Shown here piece after piece: positions 1-7,322 of a DNA stretch of 55,184 nucleotides (the stretch's first letter is position 1; each line of letters opens with the position of its first letter). Position numbers and translations under genes: made by a program. The DNA is from an uncultured Eubacteriales bacterium (GTDB lineage Bacteria; Bacillota; Clostridia; Oscillospirales; Acutalibacteraceae). The notes under the pieces are model-generated. The model did no database searches. It saw only the letters and a list, made by a program, of their open reading frames with translations, and was not told where the DNA came from. The stretch is taken from positions 1 through 55,184 of the forward strand of contig ONDU01000012.1 in the NCBI GenBank assembly GCA_900316615.1. The letters run 5' to 3'.

Positions 1-29
1 GGAATAGAAAATAATGCAATTTTTTTCAT
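1..29 (-). CDS. 5' end of an unknown gene (runs off the window)
   Basis: Nine codons of an open frame start at an ATG (position 29) and leave the window. The first residues read MKKIALFSI, which could begin a signal peptide or a small protein. The start lies 5 bp after the abrB-like stop codon, and the GAGGAG inside the last abrB codons (about 44-49) could be its ribosome binding site, although the 14-nt spacing is long. It would be co-transcribed with the abrB-like gene. Too little is visible to name it. Confidence 0.35.
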
Positions 30-34
30 GACAG

Positions 35-256
35 TTAATTTTTCTCCTCTGTATTATTTTTATCAAATGTTGATTTAAAAAGTTCGTTGAACGCTTCTTT
101 GCATGGAATTGCTATTCCATGCTCTTCATCGCCCAAAAGAAGCAGCGTATCTCCGGGTTTTATTCCGAATACATCTCTTGCCTGTTTTGGTATAACAATC
201 TGACCTTTTTCTCCTACAGTAGCTGTCCAAGCGTATTTTTTATTTGGTGCTGCCAT
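35..256 (-). CDS. AbrB/SpoVT-type DNA-binding regulator
   Basis: A 73-residue protein made almost entirely of one SpoVT-AbrB swapped-hairpin domain. Residues 14-41 carry the usual pattern of such proteins (VGEKGQIVIPKQARDVFGI, then KPGDTLLLL). These proteins dimerise and bind DNA as transition-state regulators or antitoxins. I chose the ATG at 256 rather than the upstream start at 319 because an AGGAGT ribosome binding site ends 7 nt before it and the upstream residues resemble no family. A perfect TTGACA-N17-TATGAT promoter lies upstream, covered by a palindrome, so autoregulation is likely. No toxin gene is visible beside it. The next gene starts 5 bp downstream but is cut by the window edge, so the regulated partner is unknown. 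Confidence 0.85.
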   Translation of the reverse strand: MAAPNKKYAWTATVGEKGQIVIPKQARDVFGIKPGDTLLLLGDEEHGIAIPCKEAFNELFKSTFDKNNTEEKN

Positions 257-272
257 TATGCTCACTCCTGAA

Positions 273-297
273 GTATGATTTGTATAACAAATCATAC
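273..297. promoter_or_regulatory. Perfect 11-bp inverted repeat, probable AbrB-like operator
   Basis: GTATGATTTGT at 273-283 is matched exactly by its reverse complement at 287-297, with a 3-nt spacer. The repeat covers the -10 box (291-296) and the start region of the abrB-like promoter. A bound dimer here would block initiation, which suggests autorepression. The operator role is inferred from position and symmetry. Confidence 0.6.
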
Positions 298-319
298 CAC
301 ACAAACGGTAAATTGTCAA
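291..319 (-). promoter_or_regulatory. Sigma-A promoter of the abrB-like gene
   Basis: On the minus strand, TTGACA (319-314) and TATGAT (296-291) are separated by exactly 17 nt. The transcript would begin near 284, inside the palindrome. Confidence 0.75.
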
Positions 320-425
320 TTAATTTTTTTATGGAATGAATATAGAGCATACTTGTTCCTCCGTTTTAACGGATTTGGTGCAAATATGCTCTACTTTTTT
401 TACTTCTATTTTTTTGTAGGTTCTA

Positions 426-1340
426 TTAAATTGAACCTATCTGCTTTTCACCAAAGTAAAAAAGCAGTGTATTTATCTGAAATACATCGTAAATTCCTTT
501 TTCGGTAAGCATACTTATTATAACGTCACGCTTATCGGAAAAAGAAAATTCAAATCCGCTTTTTTCTATAAAGCTTCTCATATCTTCGGTATTTCTTTCA
601 AACGCTGCAGCTATTCCGAGTACCTCTTCTTTTGTAACAGCTTTATTTTCAGAGCCGTTTATAAGCTGCCTTAATGTCATTCTGCTTATGTTGGCTTTTT
701 TGTAAAGCTTTCTTTCTTTTAATCGGTACTTCTTTAGTGCATCAGACAAAACCCTTGAAAACTCAGGGCAGGGAAGACCCTTATCCGATTTTTCTTCTTT
801 AACATCTGATATGTAATGCTCCGATATATAATGCTCGGCTTCCTCAATCAGCGTTTTGTCAGGTATAAGCGAGCTTCTGTGCTTAATCACAAGAAATATA
901 TCCATATCATATTTTGAAAGATAATCTTTTATTTCACATATGGCAGAGCGTAAAACCATATCCTTCGGAAAGCCCTTCTTACCTGTTCCGATTAAAGGGA
1001 GTGATACGCTCTTCATAAGCTTTTTTCCTGCCATAGAAATCGAATTTCTATAGCAAAGCCTTATATATTCCTCTGCACGTCTGCCTGACTGTGAAAATAT
1101 CGGTGCGGCACAATGTATCACATATTTGCAGTCAAGACCGTATGAGCCTGTGGTTACACATTCGCAGCTTCCGCAAAATCCTATTTTTTCGCATTCATGC
1201 TCTAATGCTTTAGGATTTTTCACTCTTCTGTAAAGCTGTCCGCTCATACCTCCGGTATTTTTCAGGCTTACATCTGCCGATATAACTATGCACTCCGTAT
1301 CGGCTTCTGTTATATCGCCCTCAGTTATGAAAAACGGCAT
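426..1340 (-). CDS. Macro-domain protein with C-terminal HTH-like region
   Basis: A 304-residue protein. Residues 1-160 look like a macro (ADP-ribose/Appr-1''-p binding) domain: an N-terminal strand, a glycine loop (NTGGMSGQ, 28-35) and the second phosphate loop LPLIGTGKKGFP (114-125). The usual NAAN segment of hydrolytic macro domains is replaced by SADVS at 21-25, so binding rather than hydrolysis is possible. Residues 195-262 form a helical region (KANISRMTLRQLINGSE) resembling a Cro/C1-type helix-turn-helix, suggesting a ligand-responsive regulator. An AAGGA ribosome binding site lies 10 nt before the ATG. It sits 30 bp after thiE with no visible terminator, so it probably belongs to the thi transcript. 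Its link to thiamine metabolism is unknown. Macro assignment is confident; the HTH is moderate. Confidence 0.75.
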   Translation of the reverse strand: MPFFITEGDITEADTECIVISADVSLKNTGGMSGQLYRRVKNPKALEHECEKIGFCGSCECVTTGSYGLDCKYVIHCAAPIFSQSGRRAEEYIRLCYRNSISMAGKKLMKSVSLPLIGTGKKGFPKDMVLRSAICEIKDYLSKYDMDIFLVIKHRSSLIPDKTLIEEAEHYISEHYISDVKEEKSDKGLPCPEFSRVLSDALKKYRLKERKLYKKANISRMTLRQLINGSENKAVTKEEVLGIAAAFERNTEDMRSFIEKSGFEFSFSDKRDVIISMLTEKGIYDVFQINTLLFYFGEKQIGSI

Positions 1341-1370
1341 AAAAAATCATTCCTTAAAAATCTGAAATTA

Positions 1371-2009
1371 TCATCTTGCAAACGGATTGAACAAAGCTTT
1401 AAGTTCTCTTGCTGCCGAGGATATATCAGGCTTTCCGATAACAGAGGAAATAACCGCAACTCCGCTTATTCCCGTACCGTTGAGCAGGCTTATATTATCC
1501 CTTTTTATGCCTCCTATAGCTACAACAGGTATGCTTACCCTTGAGCATATTTCTTTTAAGCTTTCTATTGCCACAGGTTTTGTATCCTTTTTTGTACCCG
1601 TAGCAAACACAGCACCAACTCCAAGATAGTCCGCACCGTCATTTTCAGCTTTGAGAGCCGCTTCAAGATTGTTAGCCGATACACCTATTATTTTACTTTC
1701 GCCAAGAACAGCCCTTGCAATATTTGCAGGCAAATCCTTTTGTCCGAGATGTACACCATCAGCATTCACAGCTGCCGCAATATCGAGCCTGTCGTTGATA
1801 ATAAGCGGAACGCCATAGTAATCCGTTATATTCTTTACGGAAAGTGCAAGCTCATAAAATTCATATGATGTACAGTTTTTTTCCCTTAGCTGAACTACCG
1901 TACAGCCGCCTTTTACGGCAGCTTCAACAGCCTGTTCCAGAGTTTCCGTACTCATAATATTTCTGTCCGTACAGAGATACAATGTATAGTCAATATTATG
2001 TTTATTCAT
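1371..2009 (-). CDS. thiE: Thiamine-phosphate synthase
   Basis: ThiE joins hydroxymethylpyrimidine diphosphate to the thiazole phosphate to make thiamine monophosphate in the cytoplasm. The 212-residue length is normal for this TIM-barrel family. Visible family segments include QLREKN (41-46) for pyrophosphate binding, GVHLGQKDLP, YLGVGAVFATGTKKDT and the phosphate-binding VVAIGGI. It starts 7 bp after thiC stops and follows thiD-thiC under the TPP riboswitch. No thiazole-branch gene (thiG, thiS, thiM) is present here, so the thiazole half must come from elsewhere or from salvage. Confidence 0.93.
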   Translation of the reverse strand: MNKHNIDYTLYLCTDRNIMSTETLEQAVEAAVKGGCTVVQLREKNCTSYEFYELALSVKNITDYYGVPLIINDRLDIAAAVNADGVHLGQKDLPANIARAVLGESKIIGVSANNLEAALKAENDGADYLGVGAVFATGTKKDTKPVAIESLKEICSRVSIPVVAIGGIKRDNISLLNGTGISGVAVISSVIGKPDISSAARELKALFNPFAR

Positions 2010-2016
2010 AGCAAAA

Positions 2017-3330
2017 TCACTTTTCTGTAACGAATTTTACTTCTTTGCCTTCAAGTATCATATTGGTAGTTCTTACAGCACACATTTTTCCGCACATTGA
2101 GCAGGTATGTCTGTCAGCAGGGGGAGTACTTTCAAAATATTCTCTTGCTTTGTCACCGTCTATGGCAAGCTCAAACATTTTTTCCCAGTCAACAGCGTGT
2201 CTTGCCTCAGCCATTTTGTTGTCAATATCCCTTGCACCCTTTATGCCCTTTGCAATATCGGCAGCGTGTGCAGCTATCTTGCTTGCAACTATACCCTCTT
2301 TTACATCATTGAGGTCTGGCAGACGCAGATGCTCGGCAGGAGTTACATAGCAGAGAAAATCCGCACCGCTTGCAGCAGCTATCGCACCGCCTATAGCACT
2401 TGTTATGTGGTCATAGCCGGGAGCAATATCGGTTACGAGAGGGCCTAAAACATAGAAAGGTGCTTCGTGACAAATTCTTTTCTGGAATTTCATATTGGCG
2501 GCTATTTCGTCCATAGCCATATGACCCGGACCTTCTACCATAACCTGTACGTCTTTTTCCCACGCACGTTTTGTAAGATTGCCAAGCTCTATAAGTTCGG
2601 AAATCTGACCTGCGTCTGTGCTGTCATCTATACAACCGGGACGGAGTGCATCGCCAAGGCTTATTGTAACATCAAATTCCCTGAGAATATCGAGAACCTC
2701 GTCATAATATTCAAAGAAAGGATTTTCATTTCCTGTCATAGCCATCCACGCAAAAAGAAGTGAACCGCCTCTTGAAACGATATTCATTTTTCTGCCCTCA
2801 CGGCGGAAAGCTTCGACAGCACGTCTGTTTATTCCTGCGTGAATAGTCATAAAGTCCACGCCTTCCTCAGCGTGTGCCTTTACAACCCTGAGAAAATCCT
2901 GAGCGGTTATTTCGAGCAAATCCTTTTCAAGATAGCCTATCGCATCATACATAGGAACGGTACCTATCATAGCAGGTGATTTTTCTATAAGCTGAGTACG
3001 GAAAGTGTTTGTTTTTCCGTAGTTGCTCAAATCCATAATAGCCTCTGCACCGAATTTGATAGCCATATCTACTTTCTGCATTTCAACGTCATAGTTATTG
3101 CAGTCGCCTGAAATTCCAAGATTTACGTTGATTTTTGTTTTAAGACCCTTTCCGATACCCTCGGGTGATATTGACTTATGGTTTATATTGCAGGGTATGG
3201 CAACCTGTCCGCAGGCTACAAGAGCCATAAGCTCCTGTACGTCCATATTTTCCTTTTTAGCGACTGTTTCCATTTCAGGGGTTACTATGCCTTTTTTGGC
3301 AGCTTCCATTTGTGTAGCGTAATTTCTCAT
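2017..3330 (-). CDS. thiC: Phosphomethylpyrimidine synthase (radical SAM)
   Basis: ThiC converts aminoimidazole ribotide to hydroxymethylpyrimidine phosphate, a complex radical-SAM rearrangement. The 437-residue protein is the short bacterial form and carries the C-terminal cluster-binding cysteines C410, C413 and C417 (CSMCGKMC). Typical segments are [10 protein letters not shown] near the N-terminus, [15 protein letters not shown] and MVEGPGHM. Its ATG overlaps the thiD stop, giving translational coupling. The related BzaF enzymes of anaerobic cobamide synthesis are an alternative for such paralogues, but the thiD/thiE neighbours and the TPP riboswitch make ThiC the better call. Confidence 0.93.
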   Translation of the reverse strand: MRNYATQMEAAKKGIVTPEMETVAKKENMDVQELMALVACGQVAIPCNINHKSISPEGIGKGLKTKINVNLGISGDCNNYDVEMQKVDMAIKFGAEAIMDLSNYGKTNTFRTQLIEKSPAMIGTVPMYDAIGYLEKDLLEITAQDFLRVVKAHAEEGVDFMTIHAGINRRAVEAFRREGRKMNIVSRGGSLLFAWMAMTGNENPFFEYYDEVLDILREFDVTISLGDALRPGCIDDSTDAGQISELIELGNLTKRAWEKDVQVMVEGPGHMAMDEIAANMKFQKRICHEAPFYVLGPLVTDIAPGYDHITSAIGGAIAAASGADFLCYVTPAEHLRLPDLNDVKEGIVASKIAAHAADIAKGIKGARDIDNKMAEARHAVDWEKMFELAIDGDKAREYFESTPPADRHTCSMCGKMCAVRTTNMILEGKEVKFVTEK

Positions 3331-4133
3331 TTTTCATCAAAGCCTTTCATATTGTAATAGTCATAAAAATGGTTCAGCGGACCGCTGCCGCTGCCAATGT
3401 CAAGCGAATATTTTATAGTGTTGAATATATAGCGTTTTGCATTCAGAACAGCTTCGTCCGCACTGTAGCCTCTTGCAAGGAACGCCGTTATTGCTGACGA
3501 AATTGTACAGCCTGTGCCGTGCGTATTTTTTGTATTTATGCGTACTGATGAAAATTTATATACTTTTTTTCCGTCATAGAGAATATCATCAGGCTGACCC
3601 TTTGAATGACCACCCTTTATAAGTACGCTTTCTGCTCCAAGACGCTGTATTCTTTTAGCACAGCTTATCATATCATCTATATTTTTTATTTTCTGTCCTG
3701 AAATCATTTCAGCTTCTGGAATGTTGGGTGTTATAACTGTTGCCAGCGGAATAAGGTTTTCCCTTAGTGAATTGAGAGCCTTGTATTCCATAAGCGGGTG
3801 ATTGTTTTTTGCGAGCATTACAGGGTCGAGAACGATCTTGGGCGGCTGATAAAATTTCAGTTTTTCGGCTATACATTCCATTATATCGCTGCTTTTTGTC
3901 ATTCCTATTTTAACGCCATCAACGGGAATGTCTTCAAAAACTGCGTCTAGCTGTTCCTCTATGGCTTCAATCGGCATATCGTAAACGCTTATTACCCTTT
4001 TAGTATTTTCCGCCACAACTGAGGTTATAACACTCATGGCATAAACTCCGTTGGCACAAAAGGCTTTTATATCTGCCTGAACTCCTGCTCCGCCGCTGCA
4101 GTCCGAGCCTGCTATTGTCAGACAATGCTTCAT
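3327..4133 (-). CDS. thiD: Hydroxymethylpyrimidine/phosphomethylpyrimidine kinase
   Basis: ThiD phosphorylates hydroxymethylpyrimidine twice, supplying HMP-diphosphate to ThiE. The 268-residue ribokinase-fold protein begins with [18 protein letters not shown] (residues 6-23), the substrate-binding signature, and has the anion-hole motif [10 protein letters not shown] with the catalytic cysteine near residue 208. It is first in thiD-thiC-thiE and overlaps thiC by 4 bp. A strong AGGAGG ribosome binding site lies 8 nt upstream. The roughly 350-nt leader holds a TPP riboswitch, a hairpin terminator and a family-2 repeat. Confidence 0.94.
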   Translation of the reverse strand: MKHCLTIAGSDCSGGAGVQADIKAFCANGVYAMSVITSVVAENTKRVISVYDMPIEAIEEQLDAVFEDIPVDGVKIGMTKSSDIMECIAEKLKFYQPPKIVLDPVMLAKNNHPLMEYKALNSLRENLIPLATVITPNIPEAEMISGQKIKNIDDMISCAKRIQRLGAESVLIKGGHSKGQPDDILYDGKKVYKFSSVRINTKNTHGTGCTISSAITAFLARGYSADEAVLNAKRYIFNTIKYSLDIGSGSGPLNHFYDYYNMKGFDEK

Positions 4134-4157
4134 AGCTTTTATCCTCCTTTTTTATAG

Positions 4158-4267
4158 TTCAAGGGCTTTGCCCTTGAAAATCCCACCAAAGGCCCTGCCT
4201 TTGGAAACCGCAAGGGCTCTGCCCTTGACCCGCAAGCCTTTAAAAAGGCTTGACCTAAACCTTATGT
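4158..4267 (-). repeat. Family-2 dispersed hairpin repeat inside the thi leader
   Basis: Four adjacent stem-loops, read on the plus strand: CAAGGGC-TTT-GCCCTTG, CCAAAGGC-CCT-GCCTTTGG, CAAGGGC-TCT-GCCCTTG, and CAAGCCTTT-AA-AAAGGCTTG. On the minus strand about 83 nt match 33254-33336 with only two visible differences. The repeat lies in the 5' leader between the riboswitch terminator and the thiD ribosome binding site. Confidence 0.8.
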
Positions 4268-4300
4268 TTTTTGCCGAATGAACGAATTAAATTATCTCAG

Positions 4301-4343
4301 ACGAATAAAAGGCACTCACCGCTGAACACAGGGGAGTGCCTTT
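4301..4343 (-). terminator. Expression-platform terminator of the TPP riboswitch
   Basis: AAAGGCACTC (minus strand, 4343-4334) pairs with GAGTGCCTTT (4317-4308), followed by TTATT. The 5' arm continues into CTCCCCT, complementary to the GGGAG at the riboswitch 3' end, so an antiterminator can form when TPP is absent. This is a transcription-attenuation arrangement; the T-tract is modest. Confidence 0.65.
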
Positions 4344-4360
4344 CGTTTACAAAAACAAAT

Positions 4361-4450
4361 CTGCTTGCTCCCTACGATAGTATTGACTAACAGGTTCAAA
4401 GGGTCAGGCAAAAAAGCCTTCTCAACTTTTTACAGTTCCCCTGCAACTTT
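4361..4450 (-). promoter_or_regulatory. TPP (thiamine pyrophosphate) riboswitch
   Basis: Read on the minus strand, the element has the THI-box landmarks: a 5' GCAGGGGAACTG, the TTGAGAAGG segment corresponding to the conserved CUGAGA, then CCCTTTGAACCTG, then a variable part ending CGTAGGGAGCAAG. UUGC/GCAA at the ends can close P1. It precedes thiD-thiC-thiE, as expected for repression by thiamine pyrophosphate. Confidence 0.9.
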
Positions 4451-4471
4451 TATGTATACAAAAAATCTGAT

Positions 4472-4500
4472 TTTAAAAAATTACAGAATACGTATTCTGT
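4472..4500 (-). terminator. lepB terminator overlapping its stop codon
   Basis: ACAGAATAC/GTATTCTGT is a perfect 18-bp palindrome (4482-4499) formed by the last lepB codons. It runs directly into TAA and then TTTTTT on the minus strand. The palindrome has almost no loop, so only about seven pairs can form in practice. Confidence 0.5.
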
Positions 4501-5047
4501 CAAACGGACTTATTATAAGTCTTGCCTGACCTATTATATTATAAACAGGTATCAGTCCTACTTCCGAGAAACGGCTGTCGGTAGAATGGTCACGGTTATC
4601 GCCCATAACGAAAACCATACCCTTGGGAATAACCTTAGGTATTTCAGCATCGCCCTGTTTTTTTGTAGGGTCTTTTATGTATGGTTCATCTATAACAACT
4701 CCGTTTACCGAAACCTCTCCCGTGCTGAAGTCAATATTAAGAGATTGTCCTTCGGTGGCAATTACACGTTTTATAATAGGCTTTTGTAGGTGCTGCCCCT
4801 GACTGATAACTACAATATCACCGTTATCGGGTGTATAACAGAAGTTTGTTACGATAACCCTGTCCTTATCGTGCAGAGTGTCCATCATTGACTTTCCGTC
4901 AACATCTACAAGCCTGAAAAAAAACGTAAGTACAAGCACTACCAATGTTACAGATATAATAAGTGTATGAAGCCATTCGTAACAGCTTTGTGTGAGCGAT
5001 ATTTCTTCGTTATCGCAGTCTTCTTTTTTCAAATCAATACTATCCAT
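4481..5047 (-). CDS. lepB: Signal peptidase I
   Basis: A type I (SipS-like) signal peptidase that removes signal peptides from secreted proteins at the outer face of the membrane. The 188-residue protein has a short acidic cytoplasmic tail (1-25), one transmembrane segment (about 27-45) and the catalytic domain. The nucleophile is Ser53 in DVDGKSMMDTL and the general base is Lys93 in IIKRVIATEG. Box E follows as MGDNRDHSTDSR (148-159). GGAG lies 10 nt before the ATG. It follows rplS after a terminator, so expression may come from read-through. The final codons form part of a terminator-like palindrome. Confidence 0.93.
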   Translation of the reverse strand: MDSIDLKKEDCDNEEISLTQSCYEWLHTLIISVTLVVLVLTFFFRLVDVDGKSMMDTLHDKDRVIVTNFCYTPDNGDIVVISQGQHLQKPIIKRVIATEGQSLNIDFSTGEVSVNGVVIDEPYIKDPTKKQGDAEIPKVIPKGMVFVMGDNRDHSTDSRFSEVGLIPVYNIIGQARLIISPFDRIRIL

Positions 5048-5086
5048 AGAAAAAATCTCCTTTTAACGGAAAATGACACTCAATAG

Positions 5087-5112
5087 CAAAAAAGGGACGG
5101 AAAACGTCCCTT
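5087..5112 (-). terminator. Rho-independent terminator after rplS
   Basis: On the minus strand AAGGGACG-TTTTC-CGTCCCTT is followed by a run of T residues (5093-5088). It lies 20 bp after the rplS stop, between rplS and lepB. Confidence 0.85.
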
Positions 5113-5131
5113 AAACATCGGATATTGGCTA

Positions 5132-5476
5132 TTAGCGGATTTGCTCCTTAACCTTAGCAGCCTTACCAACTCTGTCACGGAGATAGTAGAGCTTGCTTCT
5201 GCGAACCTTACCGTATCTGATAACCTTTACGTCCTTAACGTTGGGTGAATGAATAGGGAATACCCTCTCTACACCTACACCGTAAGAAACACGTCTTACT
5301 GTAAAGGTAGCTGATACGCCACTGCCTTTCTTGGCAATAACTGTACCCTCAAACATCTGGATTCTTTCCTTTTCGCCCTCACGAATGTTTACGCTTACCC
5401 TTACGGTATCACCTATACCGAACTTGGGCAGCTCGTTCTTTAAAGAATCAGCAGCGATTGTTTTTAATGCATCCAT
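5132..5476 (-). CDS. rplS: 50S ribosomal protein L19
   Basis: L19 lies at the interface of the ribosomal subunits. The 114-residue length and sequence are typical: [24 protein letters not shown] in the N-terminal half, then the SH3-like core ([19 protein letters not shown]) and the basic [11 protein letters not shown] near the C-terminus. A clear AGGAGG ribosome binding site lies 9 nt upstream. A consensus promoter about 170 bp upstream gives a roughly 160-nt leader with several stem-loops, consistent with the autogenous leader control known for ribosomal proteins. rimM, trmD and rpsP, its common partners, are not adjacent; only lepB follows. Confidence 0.96.
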   Translation of the reverse strand: MDALKTIAADSLKNELPKFGIGDTVRVSVNIREGEKERIQMFEGTVIAKKGSGVSATFTVRRVSYGVGVERVFPIHSPNVKDVKVIRYGKVRRSKLYYLRDRVGKAAKVKEQIR

Positions 5477-5489
5477 TTTAAAATCCTCC

Positions 5490-5635
5490 TAAGTTTTCAG
5501 ACATTCTTGCAGCCTGTATGAAAAATCGCAGTTCATAAGCCGCAGAGGACTGTCCGCTTTAATGTCTTGGAATGCCTGAAATGGCATTCAGCAGGCATCA
5601 ATCCCCATTATTTAAAAATAACGGAACTCAAATGC
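5490..5635 (-). promoter_or_regulatory. Structured 5' leader of rplS (possible L19 leader)
   Basis: Between the promoter and rplS the minus-strand transcript can form GAATGCC-ATTTCA-GGCATTC (5589-5570), a GC-rich arm around 5540-5558 and an upstream stem near 5603-5625. Firmicutes often carry an L19 leader motif at this place. I see the stems but cannot confirm the family match by eye. Confidence 0.5.
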
Positions 5636-5641
5636 CTAAAT

Positions 5642-5670
5642 ATTATATCATAACAAAAAAACAATTTCAA
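5642..5670 (-). promoter_or_regulatory. Sigma-A promoter of rplS
   Basis: On the minus strand TTGAAA (5670-5665) and a consensus TATAAT (5647-5642) are separated by 17 nt. Confidence 0.8.
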
Positions 5671-5747
5671 GCAATTTGCGGACATTTTAATATTTTTATG
5701 TTGGATTTTTTGTATTTAAGCAATTTTGAAAGAAAAAAACGTAAAAT

Positions 5748-5826
5748 CCGGGGCAAGTCTTTTTAAGGGCTTGCAGGCGGTCGGGAGCGGTGTTCTTGTC
5801 AGAATTTTTAAGGGTGAAGTCCTTGA
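5748..5826. repeat. Degenerate family-2-like repeat
   Basis: The stretch contains CAAGTCTTTTTAAGGGCTTGC and GTCAGAATTTTTAAGGGTG, echoing the CAAGCC...GGCTTGC hairpin and the GTCAGGATTTTTAAGGGTG tail of the family-2 copy at 33254-33352. Hairpin arms are partly decayed. It lies just beyond the 3' end of the citrate synthase pseudogene. Confidence 0.45.
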
Positions 5827-5831
5827 AGCCT

Positions 5832-7162
5832 TCAGTCGGCAATTTCCTCACCGTCAAGAAAATCCTGATTTCTTTCATCTATCTTTACATAAGGTCGTCT
5901 GGGGTGAACGTTCTCATAAGCAGGACGTATGATTTTGCTTGCGTTTGAAAGCTCCTCTATACGGTGAGCACTCCAGCCCGCAATTCTCGCAACTGCAAAA
6001 AGAGGGGTGAACAACTTGCCGCAATTTTTTCAACGTTGCTGTACAGCTTAAATTCCTGCTCCCTGCCCTTTTCCTTGGAAAGACTTTCAACAAAGCCCTT
6101 GAAAACTCTTGCACGGGGGTCGCTTATGGAATAAATGGCGTGACCCATACCGTATATAAGACCGCTTCCGTCAAAGGCTTTTTTATCAAGTATTTTTTCG
6201 AGGTAAGCGGCTATTTCGTCCTCGTCCTCAAAGTTGCTTATATGAGCCTTTATATCCTCAAACATCTTTACAACCTTTATGTTTGCACCGCCGTGCTTGG
6301 GACCTTTAAGGGAACCGAGGGCAGCTGCTATGGTGGAGTAGGTATCCGTGCCTGATGATGTTACAACGTGGGTTGTGAACGTGGAGTTGTTACCGCCGCC
6401 GTGTTCTGCGTGGATAACAAGAGCCATATCCAGAAGCTTTGCTTCGAGGGGTGTATATTTTGAATCTGCACGCAGCATATACAGGATATTTTCGGCGGTG
6501 GAAAGCTGGGGCTGAGGTGTATGTATGATAAGGCTTTGGTTATCGTGGTAGTACTGGTAAGCCTGAAAGCCGTAAACGGAGAAAATAGGAAAGAGCGATA
6601 TAAGCTGAATACACTGTCTTAAAACATTTGGTACTGAGGTATCGTCTGCATTGCTGTCGTATGAATACATTGTAAGAACGCTTCTTGATATAGCGTTCAT
6701 AATATCTCTGCTGGGGGCCTTCATGATTATATCTCTTACAAAGCCTGTGGGAAGTGTGCGGTAGTAGTCCAGCAGCTCGCAGAATTTACGAAGGCTGTGT
6801 ACTCCCGGAAGCTCTCCGAAAAGCAAAAGGTATGCGACCTCTTCAAAACCGAACCTGTTTTCACTCGTAAAGCCTTTTACTATATCTTCAACGTCATAGC
6901 CTCTGTAGAAAAGCCTTCCGTCCTGTGGAATACGGGTACCGTCAGGTGCTTCCTCAAAAGAGTAAACCTCGGAAATTTCCGTAAGACCCGTAAGAACACC
7001 CTTGCCGTTCAAATCACGCAAGCCTCTTTTTACATCGTACTTATTATAAAGTGAGGGGTCTATTATGTTGTTTTTTATACATTTTTTACTTAGCCTGTAT
7101 ATTTCGGGGGTTATTTCGCTGAATTCACGATTGCCGCTTTGCAATGTAAAATAGCTGTTCAT
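5832..7162 (-). pseudogene. Citrate synthase, disrupted by an internal deletion and frameshift
   Basis: The first 381 or so codons read as a good citrate synthase: RLFYRGYDVEDI, the first catalytic histidine in HAEHGGGNNSTF, then LKGPKHGGANIKV and GMGHAIYSISDPRARV with the second catalytic histidine. After KLYSNVEKIA (near 6022) this frame runs into unrelated sequence and stops at 5957. The proper C-terminus, LFTPLFAVARIAGWSAHRIE, resumes in another frame at about 6018 and continues to 5832. Roughly 35-40 residues that normally lie between are absent, including the NVDFYSG segment with the catalytic aspartate. A product from either frame should be inactive. The SD (GGAAGTGG) and start look intact, suggesting recent decay or an assembly fault. 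Confidence 0.85.
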
Positions 7163-7254
7163 ATATTACCACTTCCTTTTCTGTTGAAAGCTTAAAAGCC
7201 TGTTTAGTATCTTGACATATGCAGCATTTTGTTGAGAACAAGGGAAAAAGCACA

Positions 7255-7318
7255 GGAATACTTACCCAAAGGGCTATGCCCTTTAAGAACGCAAGCCCTT
7301 GAAAAAGTCTGACCGGAA
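7255..7318. repeat. Short family-2-like hairpin repeat
   Basis: CAAAGGGC-TAT-GCCCTTT and the adjacent GCAAGCCCTTGAAAAAGTCTGACC resemble arms of the family-2 repeat, in the 160-bp gap between ilvB and the citrate synthase pseudogene. It lies just after the ilvB stop, so it could act as a weak terminator. Confidence 0.5.
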
Positions 7319-7322
7319 TTTA

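Noticed and set aside
275-508. Plus-strand small frame near the abrB-like gene
   Set aside because: Covers the opposite-strand promoter and the macro gene end; no ribosome binding site, Phe/Tyr-rich random composition.
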